Source: Gerris lacustris
Lineage: Eukaryota > Arthropoda > Insecta > Hemiptera > Gerridae
Length of the DNA: 64,000 nucleotides
NCBI GenBank assembly: GCA_951217055.1
Contig: OX578278.1
Location: forward strand, 41,203,115-41,267,114
Reading direction: 5' to 3'
Shown here piece after piece: positions 12,191 to 23,600 of the stretch (positions are counted from its first letter, which is position 1; each line of letters opens with the position of its first letter). The position numbers and the translations under genes were made by a program. The notes beneath the pieces were generated by a model, which worked only from the letters and a program-made list of their open reading frames with translations, was not told the origin of the DNA and made no database searches.

Positions 12191-13227
12191 GTTGAGTTTG
12201 AGACCATGAGACTATTGGGATGTATAACAAATGAAAGCACTTCTTGTTTTGTCGTTTTTTTTGTTGTATGTTGTATTTACTTAATTGATCCTTTTGTTTT
12301 AAATGAAATTTGGTGCATTCTGATTTAAAAATACTAGTGCGAATAAAATATTGAATATTTAACTTAAAAAAAAATGTCCTGTTTAGTGTGCGTGTGTGTG
12401 TGTGTGTTTTTGTACATAACATTAAAATAATATTAATCCAATATATATATATATATAATAAATTGTACGTAGATAGCGTTTCTTTTTTTTTTTTTTTTTA
12501 AATTAAATTAATTGTAATAGTGTTTTAATTCGTCTTCGCGTATGTTTACATGTATACACAAAAATATGTGTATTTAAATATACTAAACTCTGTTTTATAC
12601 ATGAAATTTTATTTATTTATTTTTTTTAAATGAACCATTTCACTTGTTCAAATTCCCATCCTACCTGAAGTATTGTTAATGCTATTACTTCATCGCTTAT
12701 TGAAGGTAATTATCTACTGCGATCATTCTAAAGAACAAAACAAGTTTTTTTTTTTTTAAATAGTCGTTGTGACTTTGGTCACAACGACCAAAGTCGACCA
12801 AACGACCACACTTTGCAGTAAGTTTTAAAAAGTTGCATGACCCAGAGTGTTGAATTTGGTAGGGAGGGGGGTTAAAATGGTATGTTTCAATAGTTTTTTC
12901 GCAAAATTTTAAAAAATATGAGGACTAGAGCAAACTTCATTATATAAAAAATTAATCTACATCAATATTTAAACAAAAATGGTCCTATATATTTTTGTGC
13001 TTAAGTTAACGATTACGGAGATATGGAGGGGTAAAGTTATCATTGTTTGTCCAGTTTTCTTAGAATTTTTTGAAATCTCATTAGAAGTATAGTTTTAAGA
13101 TTTATATTAGTTGCGCAGTGGTATAGGGGCACATAGAAGTCATTTGGGAATAAAAAATAATAGCTTCAAATCCCAAGGGGAGTTCATTTGCCCTCACTCA
13201 TAACATAAGAGTATTTGCCTCCCCCAT

Positions 13228-13251
13228 GGGGGGGGGGGGGGGGGGGGGGGG
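13228..13251 (+). repeat. Poly-G tract, preceded by a SINE-like head
   Basis: About 24 consecutive G follow CCTCCCCCAT. Upstream, 13105-13180 holds GCGCAGTGGTATAGGGGC (A-box-like) and GCTTCAAATCCC (B-box-like), so the tract may be the tail region of a tRNA-derived repeat. The similar C tract at 2910-2929 also adjoins a B-box-like sequence. Confidence 0.5.
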
Positions 13252-13476
13252 CAGCATAAGGGCTTTAAAGCAGTACTGCAATGCTAAGCTAAAAAAGACA
13301 ATGTATCCACAGGACTTAGAAGAATGTTTTGAGATAGTTAATTGACTTTAATACAGGTTTTACACTTCAAATTCAATCCTTCTTGTAGCTATAATGAGTT
13401 TGACCTGTTAAAATTTATCGCATTGTACCTTGGTTATACAATAATACTTATGTTTGTTGTTGCAATCAGATATAAG

Positions 13477-13555
13477 GAGTAACACGAATAACTGTAATTT
13501 CTCATGTAAGACCATTTTATTATTTTTCTGACAGAAGCCAATAGAAAACAAAAAA
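13477..13555 (-). repeat. LTR-like direct repeat, downstream copy
   Basis: The segment shares GAGTAACACGAATAACT, TTTCTCA, GTAAGAC, ATTTTATTATTTTT, CTGACAG and AGCCA with 14279-14380. The two copies bracket the copia remnant in the same orientation, as remaining parts of the two LTRs would. Confidence 0.6.
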
Positions 13556-13565
13556 AAAAAAAAAA

Positions 13566-14257
13566 TCAACACTTCCCCTCACTGGGTACTGTGTTGAAGT
13601 CATTGACTCCCATAAGTCTTCTAAACTTCTCAGCTTTGACCCTGGGTAGTCCCTTCGTCAGCATGTCTGCAGGCATCCTGTCAGTCAGCATATATTCTAC
13701 TTGGATGATGCCATTGCAATACGCTTGCCTGATGTAGTGGCTGCGAACATCTATATGTTTGGTGCGCGGATGGTGCCCTTCATTAATCACAAGATGTTTC
13801 GTGCTTTGGCTGTTACTTAACAGTGTAGTAGGTCCTACAGCGTAGTCTTTTTCGTCTTTTTCTTGGAGTATCCTGCAAAGGTAAGCAGCCTCTTTTGCAG
13901 CGTTGGTGAGTGAAATGTACTCTTCCTCTGTGCTGGAGCAACTATTGATTGCTTCCTCGATTCCCAAGAAACTGCTGCTCCTGCTAGAATGAAGACGTAC
14001 CCACTATGTGACTTTCTGACTCTTACTTGGCCAGCCCAGTCTGCATCTACTAGTCCTTGTAGTGCCTCACCAGACTTTTGAAAATGTAGGCCTAAGCTTG
14101 CAGTGTGTTTCAGATATCTTAACACCCTTTTAGCAGCGTTTCAATGCACTTTCTTCGGTTTTGCATTGAATTGACTCAGCACACTGGCAGTGTAAGCTAA
14201 ATCAGGCCGTGTACAGGTCACCAGGTATAGGAGAGAACCAACCAATTGCTAATAGGT
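13566..14257 (-). pseudogene. Ty1/copia retrotransposon RNase H remnant, frameshifted
   Basis: Read on the minus strand from 14257 down, the translation runs through CTRPDLAYTASVLSQFNAKP, a stop where Trp is expected, then VLRYLKHTASLGLHF, VDADWAG, SGYVFILAGAAVSWESRKQS, a frame change near 13960, SSTEEEYISL, and HHPRTKHIDVRSHYIRQ. It ends MPADMLTKGLP before the stop at 13566. These are the hallmark blocks of the copia polymerase C-terminus and RNase H. The usual CDNQ aspartate block reads SNSQ. Just after the stop, GAGGGGAAG precedes TGTTGA, which looks like a polypurine tract and LTR start. The element has lost gag, protease, integrase and most of the reverse transcriptase, and cannot be active. 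Confidence 0.88.
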
Positions 14258-14278
14258 AGTTGGATTAAAGTATATTAC

Positions 14279-14380
14279 AGAGTAACACGAATAACTATGA
14301 TTTCTCAAGTAAGACTATTTTATTATTTTTTCAATAATAATTAATTTTTGAAAATTCTGACAGTAGCCAGTAGAAAAAAA
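14279..14380 (-). repeat. LTR-like direct repeat, upstream copy
   Basis: Partner of 13477-13555. It carries about 27 extra AT-rich bases (near 14330-14356) not present in the other copy. It lies immediately next to the start of another repeat at 14395. Confidence 0.6.
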
Positions 14381-14394
14381 AATATGTGTGGTGT

Positions 14395-15255
14395 CGTGGG
14401 ACACCCGGTAGGAACGAAGTTCCTTACGCTTTTCATTAAATATAAATGATAAAATCGCTGTAATAACTACGTATACATGGTGGAGTTAGAAAAGAGACAA
14501 CATTCAACGTAACTAACTATTTGTACTAGCGGAGTTAAGGCAAAATTAAATGAAAATCTTTTTATTATCTTTGAAGCGAGCGTCTTTCAATAAATAATGT
14601 ATTGTATATTGAGAAAAAAGGTAATGATAAATTTATAGTTAAGCAGATGGTTGTAGAACGAAAAAGAACTGTCCTCCCAGGCCCTTTTGGCATATTACTC
14701 CAATTAAATATTAAAATAAAAAATATAAATCATTAACTCACAAAAACTTCTGCTTGTATCAGGTTGAAATGTTACATGTTTGTTTCAATTGTACTGTAGG
14801 TGAGGTATACAAAGTTTCATTTAACTCTTTACGTTAGAACGTAAGATATCGGTAAAAACGTTGTTTTCTTTATTTTAATCGGTTTGGTCCGCTTTAATAA
14901 ATTTAGCGATCTTTATCACTTCATAGTAGTGTTGGTGTTCGTTTTAATAAAAAAAATTATTTAAGAAAGTAGTTTGTCTCATTAAATAGATGAAGTTAGA
15001 ATTTTTTCCCGTCCAAAAATTCCAATTTTAAATTCGAAGCTTACGTTTACGCGAGCGTTGTGGGTGAACACTTGGGTGGATAACGTTGTCCAACGAACTT
15101 GTCCCTGACATTGGTAAAATGAACATGTGTACCAAATTTCAACTAAGTCGGTCAACTTTTACACAAGTTATCGCCAATGGTAGATTTCGTGACGGTGATT
15201 TTGGTAGTTTTTTTCGGATTCACTCCCGGGCTCCGGATTAACTTCGTTCCAAAAA
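14395..15255 (+). mobile_element. Non-autonomous element with GGAACGAAGTTCC ends, copy 1
   Basis: It begins GTGGGACACCCGGTAGGAAC then GAAGTTCCTTAC, and ends CGGATTCACTCCCGGGCTCC followed by TTAACTTCGTTCC, so GGAACGAAGTT occurs inverted at both ends. An inverted copy lies at 47260-48122. Shared inner blocks include ATAACGTTGTCCAACGAACT and CATTGGTAAAATGAACATGT. No transposase was seen; the superfamily is not clear. Confidence 0.7.
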
Positions 15256-16205
15256 GAAAATAAATTTTCAACATTTGTACAATGTAGTAGTTATATATCG
15301 GAAATTACCATCAGTGTTCCTGGAGAACCATTATATACTCATGCCATTACACTTTGTAAATCTGACAGCTCAGATTGGCCAACCTATGTGAGGGAAAAAT
15401 TAAAACCACTAGATCTTAAGGTTATTTAGTGATATTTTTGTTTGCCTTGTTGGCCCGACCTACCACCCGTCAAAATCTTGAGCTCTCGTTGGTTCCCTCC
15501 CTTTTTTTTTTTTATTTTCCTGCGCTGTCAGAGTAGCAAAGTATAATGGCATGAGTATAGCTTATGTTTACATGTACATTATTTTTTTTAACAGAAAAAA
15601 ATGCTTAACATGAATTTTAAATGAAATTTATTGAAGACAAGCTGGATTCCTAACTTTCAGTTATGTTATATAATGTAATAACAATAACTCCAACCAAAGG
15701 AAAATTATAGGGAAGCCTCAAAAAATCATCCCGTACAAACTAGGGGTAATAGTTTAAGAGGTTGCATTTTTTTTTAAACAGAAAAGCATCATGTGGGGGT
15801 GTTAAATGAAAGAGGAAGATTCCCTGAGTACAGACATATATGTTTGGTTTACTTTTTGTAACAATTTATCTTTGCACCATGTAAAGGGTTCAAAAGTTAT
15901 ATAGCTAAAACAAACGTTTAAATGGCTGCCATCTTGATATGGCTGGGTTGGTTATGTTGTTAATGAACTCTATTTTTTAATTTAGCTATGGACCCTTTGT
16001 GTGTGCGGAATGCACTTACTTGGCCAATTTAGAATTTACTCTCAATATGTATTGAAGATCAAAAAAACCAAATTTGTTTTGATAATTGATTTGGAAAACA
16101 TTCAATTTAGTTCACAAATGTAGATTGACTTCAAAGTGTAAAACCTGTAAATTCTTCTATTTATTTATTTATTTTTTACTTTTTGCTCTCTCACCTATCG
16201 TAGGA

Positions 16206-16505
16206 AAAGTTATGTTTTCACCCAATTTTTTTTTTTTTTTGAGATTTCAACTGAATTATCCTTTTTGGGTGTTTTTAAGACCTCCTGAGTGGTTTTCAGC
16301 ATGACAGCTGTATGTGTTATCATCGTAGGGCCCAGGGTATTTAACCTAGAGAGTTGAAACTTGGCAGAAAAATCAGTCCTTACTTCTAGTTGTGCTGCCC
16401 GGAAAATCAACATTTTCCGTAATCTTAAACCCAGTTTGCTGAGTCACCAAAACATTTAAAGATCTTAAAAAATCAAAAAGTGGTATGATCAAGTTGAAAT
16501 TTTCA
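16206..16505 (+). repeat. Dispersed repeat, copy 1 (partner 36143-36447)
   Basis: Shared blocks in order are GAGATTTCA, TTTTGGGTGTTTTTAAGACC, TCCTGAG, GGTTTTCAGCATG, GGTATTTAACCTAGAGAGTT, GAAACTTGGCAGAAAA, GCCCGGAAAATCAAC and GTTTGCTGAGT. Both copies have the same orientation. The type of element is not recognised. Confidence 0.75.
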
Positions 16506-17080
16506 TGAATTTAGATCTCCATAGAAAATGGATAGTGCTTCAGGGATGCTACAATCCAAAATCATCTTATCACTCAAACATTAATCCTATCAGACTGGAT
16601 ACTTTCAACTAAATTTACTTATGATATGTAATGGATCAAAAGAGTGTAGAAGGCTATTTCACAAGGATGACTGTGTTTCATCCAATGAGGGACATCTTCA
16701 GACCTGTTATATTCTGATGTTTATGCTAACATGCAACGAAAAATCCATCCTTAAAAAAAAATCTACACTTTTTGAACCCTTATTGACCAAATACATATCA
16801 GCATCTGTATTAACAGAGGACCACAACCTAATAAAAATAAATTGGTATCTGCTTAGCTGAAAGCCCAGTGTTCAGGCTGTGTGAGGAAGAAGATGTTAAC
16901 AGCAGCTGTCCTCCATTAACTTGCCTGAAGTGGGAAAACTTTGGCTTAGCCTTATTGAAGGACTAAGGTTACTTCCCCTAGGCAAAGGAGGTCAGTTTCT
17001 GTGGGTTTGTCAGCCTGCGTATGGATAGAGAACTATAAGAAGGTTTACTGAACCGGGGTTTGTAGTTTTTTATTTTCTCA

Positions 17081-17560
17081 TATAAAGAGAAAGTATTGTG
17101 ATGGCGCGAAAATTTGATTTTGACGGATTTACACGTTTTGAGGTCCCTTGAGTCCAAAAAAGTAGTTTTTAAAAAATGTCTGTCTGTGGTCTGTGCAGAC
17201 TCCTGGAGCCTAAACTACTGGGCCGATTTTGACGAAATTTGGCATACACGTTTAGAAAAATCATACCCCGAGGCGAAATTGAGAAATTAATTTTAGCTCC
17301 AAATTTGGGTCGCTGCCCCCCAAAAACTCTGAAAAAAAAATGATTTTTCGAAAACGGTTCCGACGATTAAAAAATTCTAAAATGTAGTCCATTTAAATAC
17401 AAATCTAACGATATAAGCCGTTTTCCTGGGAAAAATCTAGTTCCTGAGAAAATAGCTTAGAACGTGGACGGAGAGAGCCCGGGTTCGATTCCCCGCCCAG
17501 GAGGTTATTTTTATGATAAATTTTGATGAAATATTCATTAGTAATTAAATGTACATACGA
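17081..17560 (+). repeat. Dispersed repeat, copy 1 (partner 18770-19170)
   Basis: It shares GAGTCCAAAAAA, TGCAGAC, GCCTAAA, GCCGATTTTGA, AAATTTTAGCTC-like stretches, and a B-box-like GGTTCGA near the end with 18770-19170. The copies lie 1.2 kb apart in the same orientation. This one has a cleaner consensus-like sequence (CTGGGCCGATTTTGACGAAA). Confidence 0.65.
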
Positions 17561-18769
17561 AAACTAATAAATGGAAAAAAAACTGGGCTAAGTAAAATTA
17601 TGAACTCGTACATGATAAAGTTTGTCTGAGTTGTCTCGGACCGATTTTTTCACCTTGGATGCATGCGAGGTCTTACTGCTTTTGGACATTATTTTAAAGT
17701 TCCATGGAAAAAACTTTTCATTTTGCAGAATCAGTAAAAGGTATATATTTTGACAAAGTCTGTTTTGCTTATTTTTTTCCCAAATTTGTGGAAGTAAAAA
17801 TGTTTCTGTTAGAAACAATGTGGTATCAGAATTCAGATAATTCTGACACAGCACTGCTTTTAACAGATATATTATATTCAATATAATAAATTCTAGGTAA
17901 TATTTATTTTAAATAAAAATAACTGTTAGGGAGCTTCACTTGATACCTGATTTCTTCAAAGTTTCTTTAATTTCCAGAATGGTTTTAAAATAAAAGAGGG
18001 TTTTATTTATTTATTTATTTTAATTTTATTAGTTAACCCTAAATTAATGTATAGTATAATACAGGGAAATGTTGATAATATTATCATTTTTCACTTACAA
18101 AAGTATGCAGCATACAATGTGTTGATTAGTATATTTCTAAAAATTGTGAATCAATGCTTTCAAATGTTACCATTTAAATTTTATATAGTTTTGAATAATA
18201 TCCAATTATGAGAAGCTTTATTAAACCTTTAGTTTGTTAAAATATTTTTTGTGTTATATTTATCTTGTATAGCGTATTTATCTTTCTAAGGTCATATTAC
18301 TTAGTTCTACATTATATTTAAATCAGTCAAACATATTTGACAGACCATTAGTTAGAAAACACAGCATTAGGTGACAGCCTCCTCATTATGCTGTGCAATA
18401 TGAACCAAACCTTAATAAACCACAATCCTATAAAACACTTTTAAAAGGTATTGAATTATGATATTTAAGTAGATATGATTGTAGGTAGACAAAGTAAAGA
18501 TTGGTTAATCGGACTTGGTGCAAAAATAGGTTCTATTCTAAATATAAATAAAAAATTAGAGGGAATGTTAACACAAAAAAATCTGCGCAGTACAAATTAT
18601 AGATTTTTCAAATCAACATCATGTTGTGAAATTCCTAAATGCCAATTTAATTGCCAATTTTATTTAATTATGTATTTGCTTCTGGCAATCTGCCAATAAG
18701 AATTTAAATTTTGGTAAGATCAAATACTTATAATAATATCTCTTTAATTTTCTCATCATATTCATAGTA

Positions 18770-19170
18770 AATGTAGAGAGAATGTGATATGAAAGCAAAA
18801 ATTCAAGCATGTTCTTAGTTCCCCTGAGTCCAAAAAATGTCTATTGCCTATGCAGACCTGTGAAGCCTAAATTAATCAGCCGATTTTGATTAAATTTTGA
18901 AAAAATGTAAGGATTAGTAATTAATTTTAGCTCTAAATTGGGGGTACTTCTCAAAAAAAAATTTTTTTCTATAATTTAGTCCTTTTAAATACAAGACATC
19001 TTCCAGTTTTTTATACTTTTTTAGTTCCTGAGAATATTTGTTTATTTATTTTTGATATATAATAATAATTATAAAAAATGAGAGGGTTCGAATCATTCCG
19101 TGTTGAGTGGGATTTTTTTTATGGTAAATTTTAATTAAAATTGTCAACAATAATTAATTTTAGTGTATAC
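18770..19170 (+). repeat. Dispersed repeat, diverged copy 2 (partner 17081-17560)
   Basis: This is a more decayed and shorter version of the preceding repeat, with several internal deletions. It ends with GAGGGTTCGAATCATTCC and a T-rich stretch corresponding to 17478-17520. A 17-base C tract follows at 19227-19243. Confidence 0.6.
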
Positions 19171-19379
19171 GTCACCTTATAAAATTTAAATTCATTGTCA
19201 TAATTTCATATTTCATACAGTTGATACCCCCCCCCCCCCCCCCAAGTCGATAGACCCCATAAGTCATCCAGTATTAGTGGTACTCGGTATAAATATACTA
19301 TAGATTAGATAGATATTATCATTAGATAGATTTTATCATTTTACCCTTCAAACCCGCACAGATAGATTGTTTTGTAATA

Positions 19380-19780
19380 CAGTAGAACCTCAATAAGAAG
19401 TGTCTCAAGGGGATTAGGAAAACAGTCTAGTTATCGAGGTGCTTTTTGTTGAGGGTTGTGTTCAAGGTTATTTTTGCTATCAGTCGTGTTATCGAGGTTA
19501 ATGGGCGGGGTTTTCAAGTCTAGACTTGTTCAAGGTGGACCCATTCCTGTATAGAAACGCGTTATAGAGGTTGACTTCTCAAAACGGCTTGTTATAGAGA
19601 TACTGAGTTACGTAGTGAATTGTAAAAAATCTGTGTTATAGAGGTTGTTTGGATAATAATAGTCGTGTTAGAGAGGTTAATTTAACATTATGTGTTATGG
19701 CAATCTCAAGGGGATTTGAAAATTACACTTGTAATTGAGGTTATCATGTTATTGAGGGTCGTGTAAGCGAGGTTCTACTG
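19380..19780. mobile_element. Miniature pogo/Tigger-type DNA transposon, 401 bp
   Basis: The left end is TA-CAGTAGAACCTCAATAA and the right end is CGAGGTTCTACTG-TA. The inverted terminal CAGTAGAACCTC and TA target duplication are characteristic of the pogo/Tigger branch of Tc1/mariner transposons. The interior is built from diverged repeats of GTTATAGAGGTT and similar words. No transposase is encoded. Confidence 0.82.
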
Positions 19781-20079
19781 TATTTCAATAGTTATTTGTG
19801 AAATTATGTGGATCTTACTCATTGCCAACAAAAAATATCAGGTCAGAGACTAATATTTTAAGACAGTAGTCAATATTAACTAACTAACTATTGACTACAT
19901 ATCAAGATTTTTGGGCCATTTTAGCTTGTTATTATAATTATTTTACAGTTTTGTATCTAATAGATCACAAATAATATTTTATCTTTTTGTTTATTGAAGT
20001 ATGTATATAAAGGAAATATTAAAATAGCATTAAAACAAATGCACCAGAATAAAAACTTGAATAAATATTATAATAGGGA

Positions 20080-20265
20080 CTGGCAATGCCGAGTGGTTAG
20101 TCGCAATTCCACCTCAACAAACCTAGGTCCAAAACAGACAAATCTAGTGAGTTTGAATTACAGAGAGGTGAGGTATGTTTCACAATGACTATCACATTGA
20201 GTAGATGAGTAAAGTGACCGAATAACCCGTCTTGTAATAGCCTAATGATGTGTTGATCGGGGTGT
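20080..20265 (+). repeat. tRNA-derived SINE-like copy
   Basis: It begins TGGCAATGCCGAGTGGTTAG (A-box-like), has a decayed B box GAGTTTGAATTAC, then GAGGTGAGGTATGTTTCACA and a tail ending GATCGGGGTGTAAAAAA. The copy at 5800-5960 has the same order. It lies just downstream of the thiolase stop and could be part of its 3' UTR on the opposite strand. Confidence 0.6.
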
Positions 20266-20387
20266 AAAAAAAAACAGCAAAAAAAATTATAATAATATAT
20301 TAACAAAATTATTTTTAATTAAATTACAAGTGTGTACAAAAATATATTATGTATTTCCTTTTACAAATAAACTAAGATGTACATTAT

Positions 20388-20390
<3 letters not shown>

Positions 20391-20460
<70 letters not shown>
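20391..20460. repeat. (AT)n microsatellite
   Basis: About 70 bases of uninterrupted AT dinucleotides lie 140 bases beyond the thiolase stop codon. Confidence 0.95.
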
Positions 20461-20462
<2 letters not shown>

Positions 20463-20600
20463 ATGTATAGTATATAATATATAAAGTAAATTATCAATAT
20501 ATATATATAAACTCAAAATGAAAAACAAAGTGACTCTGTCTGGAAGATGGAGTGATGAGGGAACAATGGAATTGTCAGGAGAGACCAGAGTGGTAATATC

Positions 20601-23600
20601 TTAGTTAGGTGTAGCATCTGGGTGTCTCTCAATGATCATACCCACTCCCTGAAAAATAAAAACATGGTTAAATTACTATCTACAGTAACTGATAACAAAG
20701 CACATAAATTTGTTTAAGGTAAATATACAACATTTTCACATTGCCTATCTATTTATTTACTAACAAAAGAGTAACAATTCTTTATCACAATTATCTGCCA
20801 GCATAACGCAGCACATACTAGAAAAAGTTTTTTTTTTTAATGAAATGGACATACAAATAATTTACCACTGAAATAAAAATTTTAATTAAAAACTTTTAAT
20901 TCTCATCAAAAATAGGTTTTGGCAGTCTAATGGTTAGTTATATCTATAAATAAACTCTTTTCCACTATGTTTAAGGGTAGTTTTAATTTATGTGCTTATT
21001 CATCTTCATTTTAAGAATGAAATTTTGGTTCTCCAAAAAAAATTGACAAAATGCAGTCATAAAATTATATATTATGAATTAAATGTTTTAATAAATAAAA
21101 CGCGGTATTGAGTTTATTGAACATACTACTTTCTTGTCCCCACTCCATCTGTCCCTGAATGACCAACAAACAAAGAGGGGAAAGAAAGAAAGAAAGAGAG
21201 AGAGGGGCAAGGGAGAATTTTGTGTTATAGGAGGATTCCTTAGTTATACCACTGGATGCATAGGATATAGAGCACTATTTAAGGGGTGTTCATCCCCCAA
21301 ATATTAGTCTTTGCTTGCTTCATATTAGTCACCATGAGGCAAATAAGGAAAGTTGTATATTTGTTCACCTTAAGTCCGTTCTTTTCTTATTCAGGATATA
21401 TAGGTGTAACTGTGAGGATATCGACTGAGAATTAGATACAAATTGAGGACAGTGATGCTGAGTCAAAAATAAAAATTAAACCTCAATTTTTTTAAAAAAA
21501 AAAAAAAATCCTTCTTCAAGATACAAACAAGAATGGTATAACTACCATTCTGGAATGGTAAAGCAAACGAATGCATGAGAATGGTGTCTATACCTTGAAG
21601 TAGGAAATACATTTTTTTTTTTACAAATGTTTGTAAATCCATAACTTTTGACTGATCGCTATTCTCAATATGAACTTAAATTAGTTGGTTACCTGTCCAC
21701 CAGCAGCACAGGCAGCTACCAGTCCAAACTGTCCATCCTCTCTAACCAGTCTATTTGCAGCATGAACACACAGCCTTACACCTGTAACACAAAGGTTCAA
21801 GTATTAAGCCTTTTCACATCATTCCTTATTATAAACATTTACAAACTTACTCTGTCATAATAAAAATATGTGTGAGATTTTCACGCATTAGAAGTGAAAC
21901 TTAAGTTCTAGAAACAGTTGATTTTATGAATTGCTCTATTTGCATTGGTTGACAATTTTATTATTTCAGGATTAAGAAATGGTTATGGGGAAATTAATTG
22001 AAAAATATAATATTTTCATACAATTTTAGTGAATAATGAAGAAAAAACATGAAAATAACATTTATACATATTATATTATTTACTGTATATATATGTACTA
22101 GCGAATATACCAATTCTGTGTATTGAAAAATCATCTACCACCATGGTAAGCACTTATGCCTGGTGAATCAGGGGTTGATGGATCGAGATTCGTCCAAGTG
22201 AAGGATTTTTTTTACACGTTTTTACGTGAAAAAAATTTCACTTGGACGAGTCTGGAATCACAAACTTTGTTACATGCAAATTTGTTTCATCCAAGCCAAT
22301 TTACTCTGCCGCACCTAAATAAGTTTAGCTTCAAAAAGAGAAGATATGTATTGGAATTATATAAAATTCAATATTATATGTTTTAAGAGTTTTTAAACAC
22401 AACTATTACCACCTTAATCTTCTGTCTGTTTTCACAAATCAGTGTGCCAATCTGTAATTAACAAACTTCTTGTTATCAAGAAATTTTATAATTACTTCCA
22501 TTGTATACCCCTAGGAGAAAATGAGCCTTACAGCTCTGTCAAACTATTAACCATGACACCTAGTTCCACCTGACTCCGTCTCACTGTCACTGATGACCGA
22601 TTACAGTTTAAAGCTTGCTTGTCTTCAAAAAGTTATCGAGGAGATAGTGTTTTACTTCTTACCTCATTCTAGAATAACTCCACTGCTTAATTTTGAAGAT
22701 GTAGGGAAGGGGAGAGTCTCTTACCTTGGACAGTAATGATCTTAGACACTTTCCTCAGCTCAATTCCAGGGAGAGGCATTTTTGTTTGTGATACTGTCTG
22801 GGTGGAGCCTGACAGTATTATTTTACATATCTCCCCACCACAAGCTACAATACCATCCGCAACTTGGCTTTTTTATATCAGTCATAATTAATTTTTTGTT
22901 GTGTCCAAGGTAAGGGAACCTCCTGACTGAACAATGAACTGACGAACAAATATTAGTTTACCTGTTGCAGCGAAGGGATGTCCAATACTAAGAGAACCTC
23001 CCCAGTTGTTAAACTTCTTAAGATCAGGAGCACCAACTTTAGACTGACGGTTCATAAAGGTTTGAGCAAACCAGTCACTGTCCATTGCCCTCATGTTAGC
23101 AAGGATTTGACCCTGCAATCAATACAAAACTTATAAATAATTCTCAAATACAGAAAATGAAACAAATCTTCCATGAAATAAATAGATGGGTTCAAAAATA
23201 TAAATGCTTACAGCAAAAGCTTCATGGAATTCCCATGCATCGATATCCTGAACTGAGAGTCCAGCCCTCTCAAGAACCTTGGGTGTAGCATATGTTGGTC
23301 TATACAAATAAAAAATACAAAGTTAAACAAATACATTTTTTTTTTTAAATTATAGTAAAAAATAGTAATTGTAACCAGTGATTAATCTTAACTAATAACA
23401 CAGCAATTGGCCACATTAATTCAACAATTTTTTTTTTTTCACTAAATTGCAGAAATAAAAAAACACTGCGATATACAAAAACTGATTAAATATTCTGCTG
23501 CTTTTAATTCAGTGTTACAATACCCCAGTTTTATAATTTATTAAACAAGGTAGTGCTTATTTCAGTTTATTATAATTTATTTCACTTTCAAAAATACATT

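Larger units (their letters stand above)
4896..20600. other. Spacer between the NRF1 and thiolase genes, no host gene seen
   Basis: About 15.7 kb of AT-rich sequence. Both strands were read for conserved protein blocks. Only transposon-derived coding remnants were found (11390-12184 and 13566-14257, both minus strand); they are listed separately with SINE-like copies, fold-backs and paired repeats. The beginning may hold 3' UTR of the NRF1 gene and the end 3' UTR of the thiolase gene. Confidence 0.6.

Noticed and set aside
17588..17886. Overlapping frames of 97 and 60 codons on opposite strands
   Set aside because: Low-complexity AT-rich sequence with no splice context or known domain.
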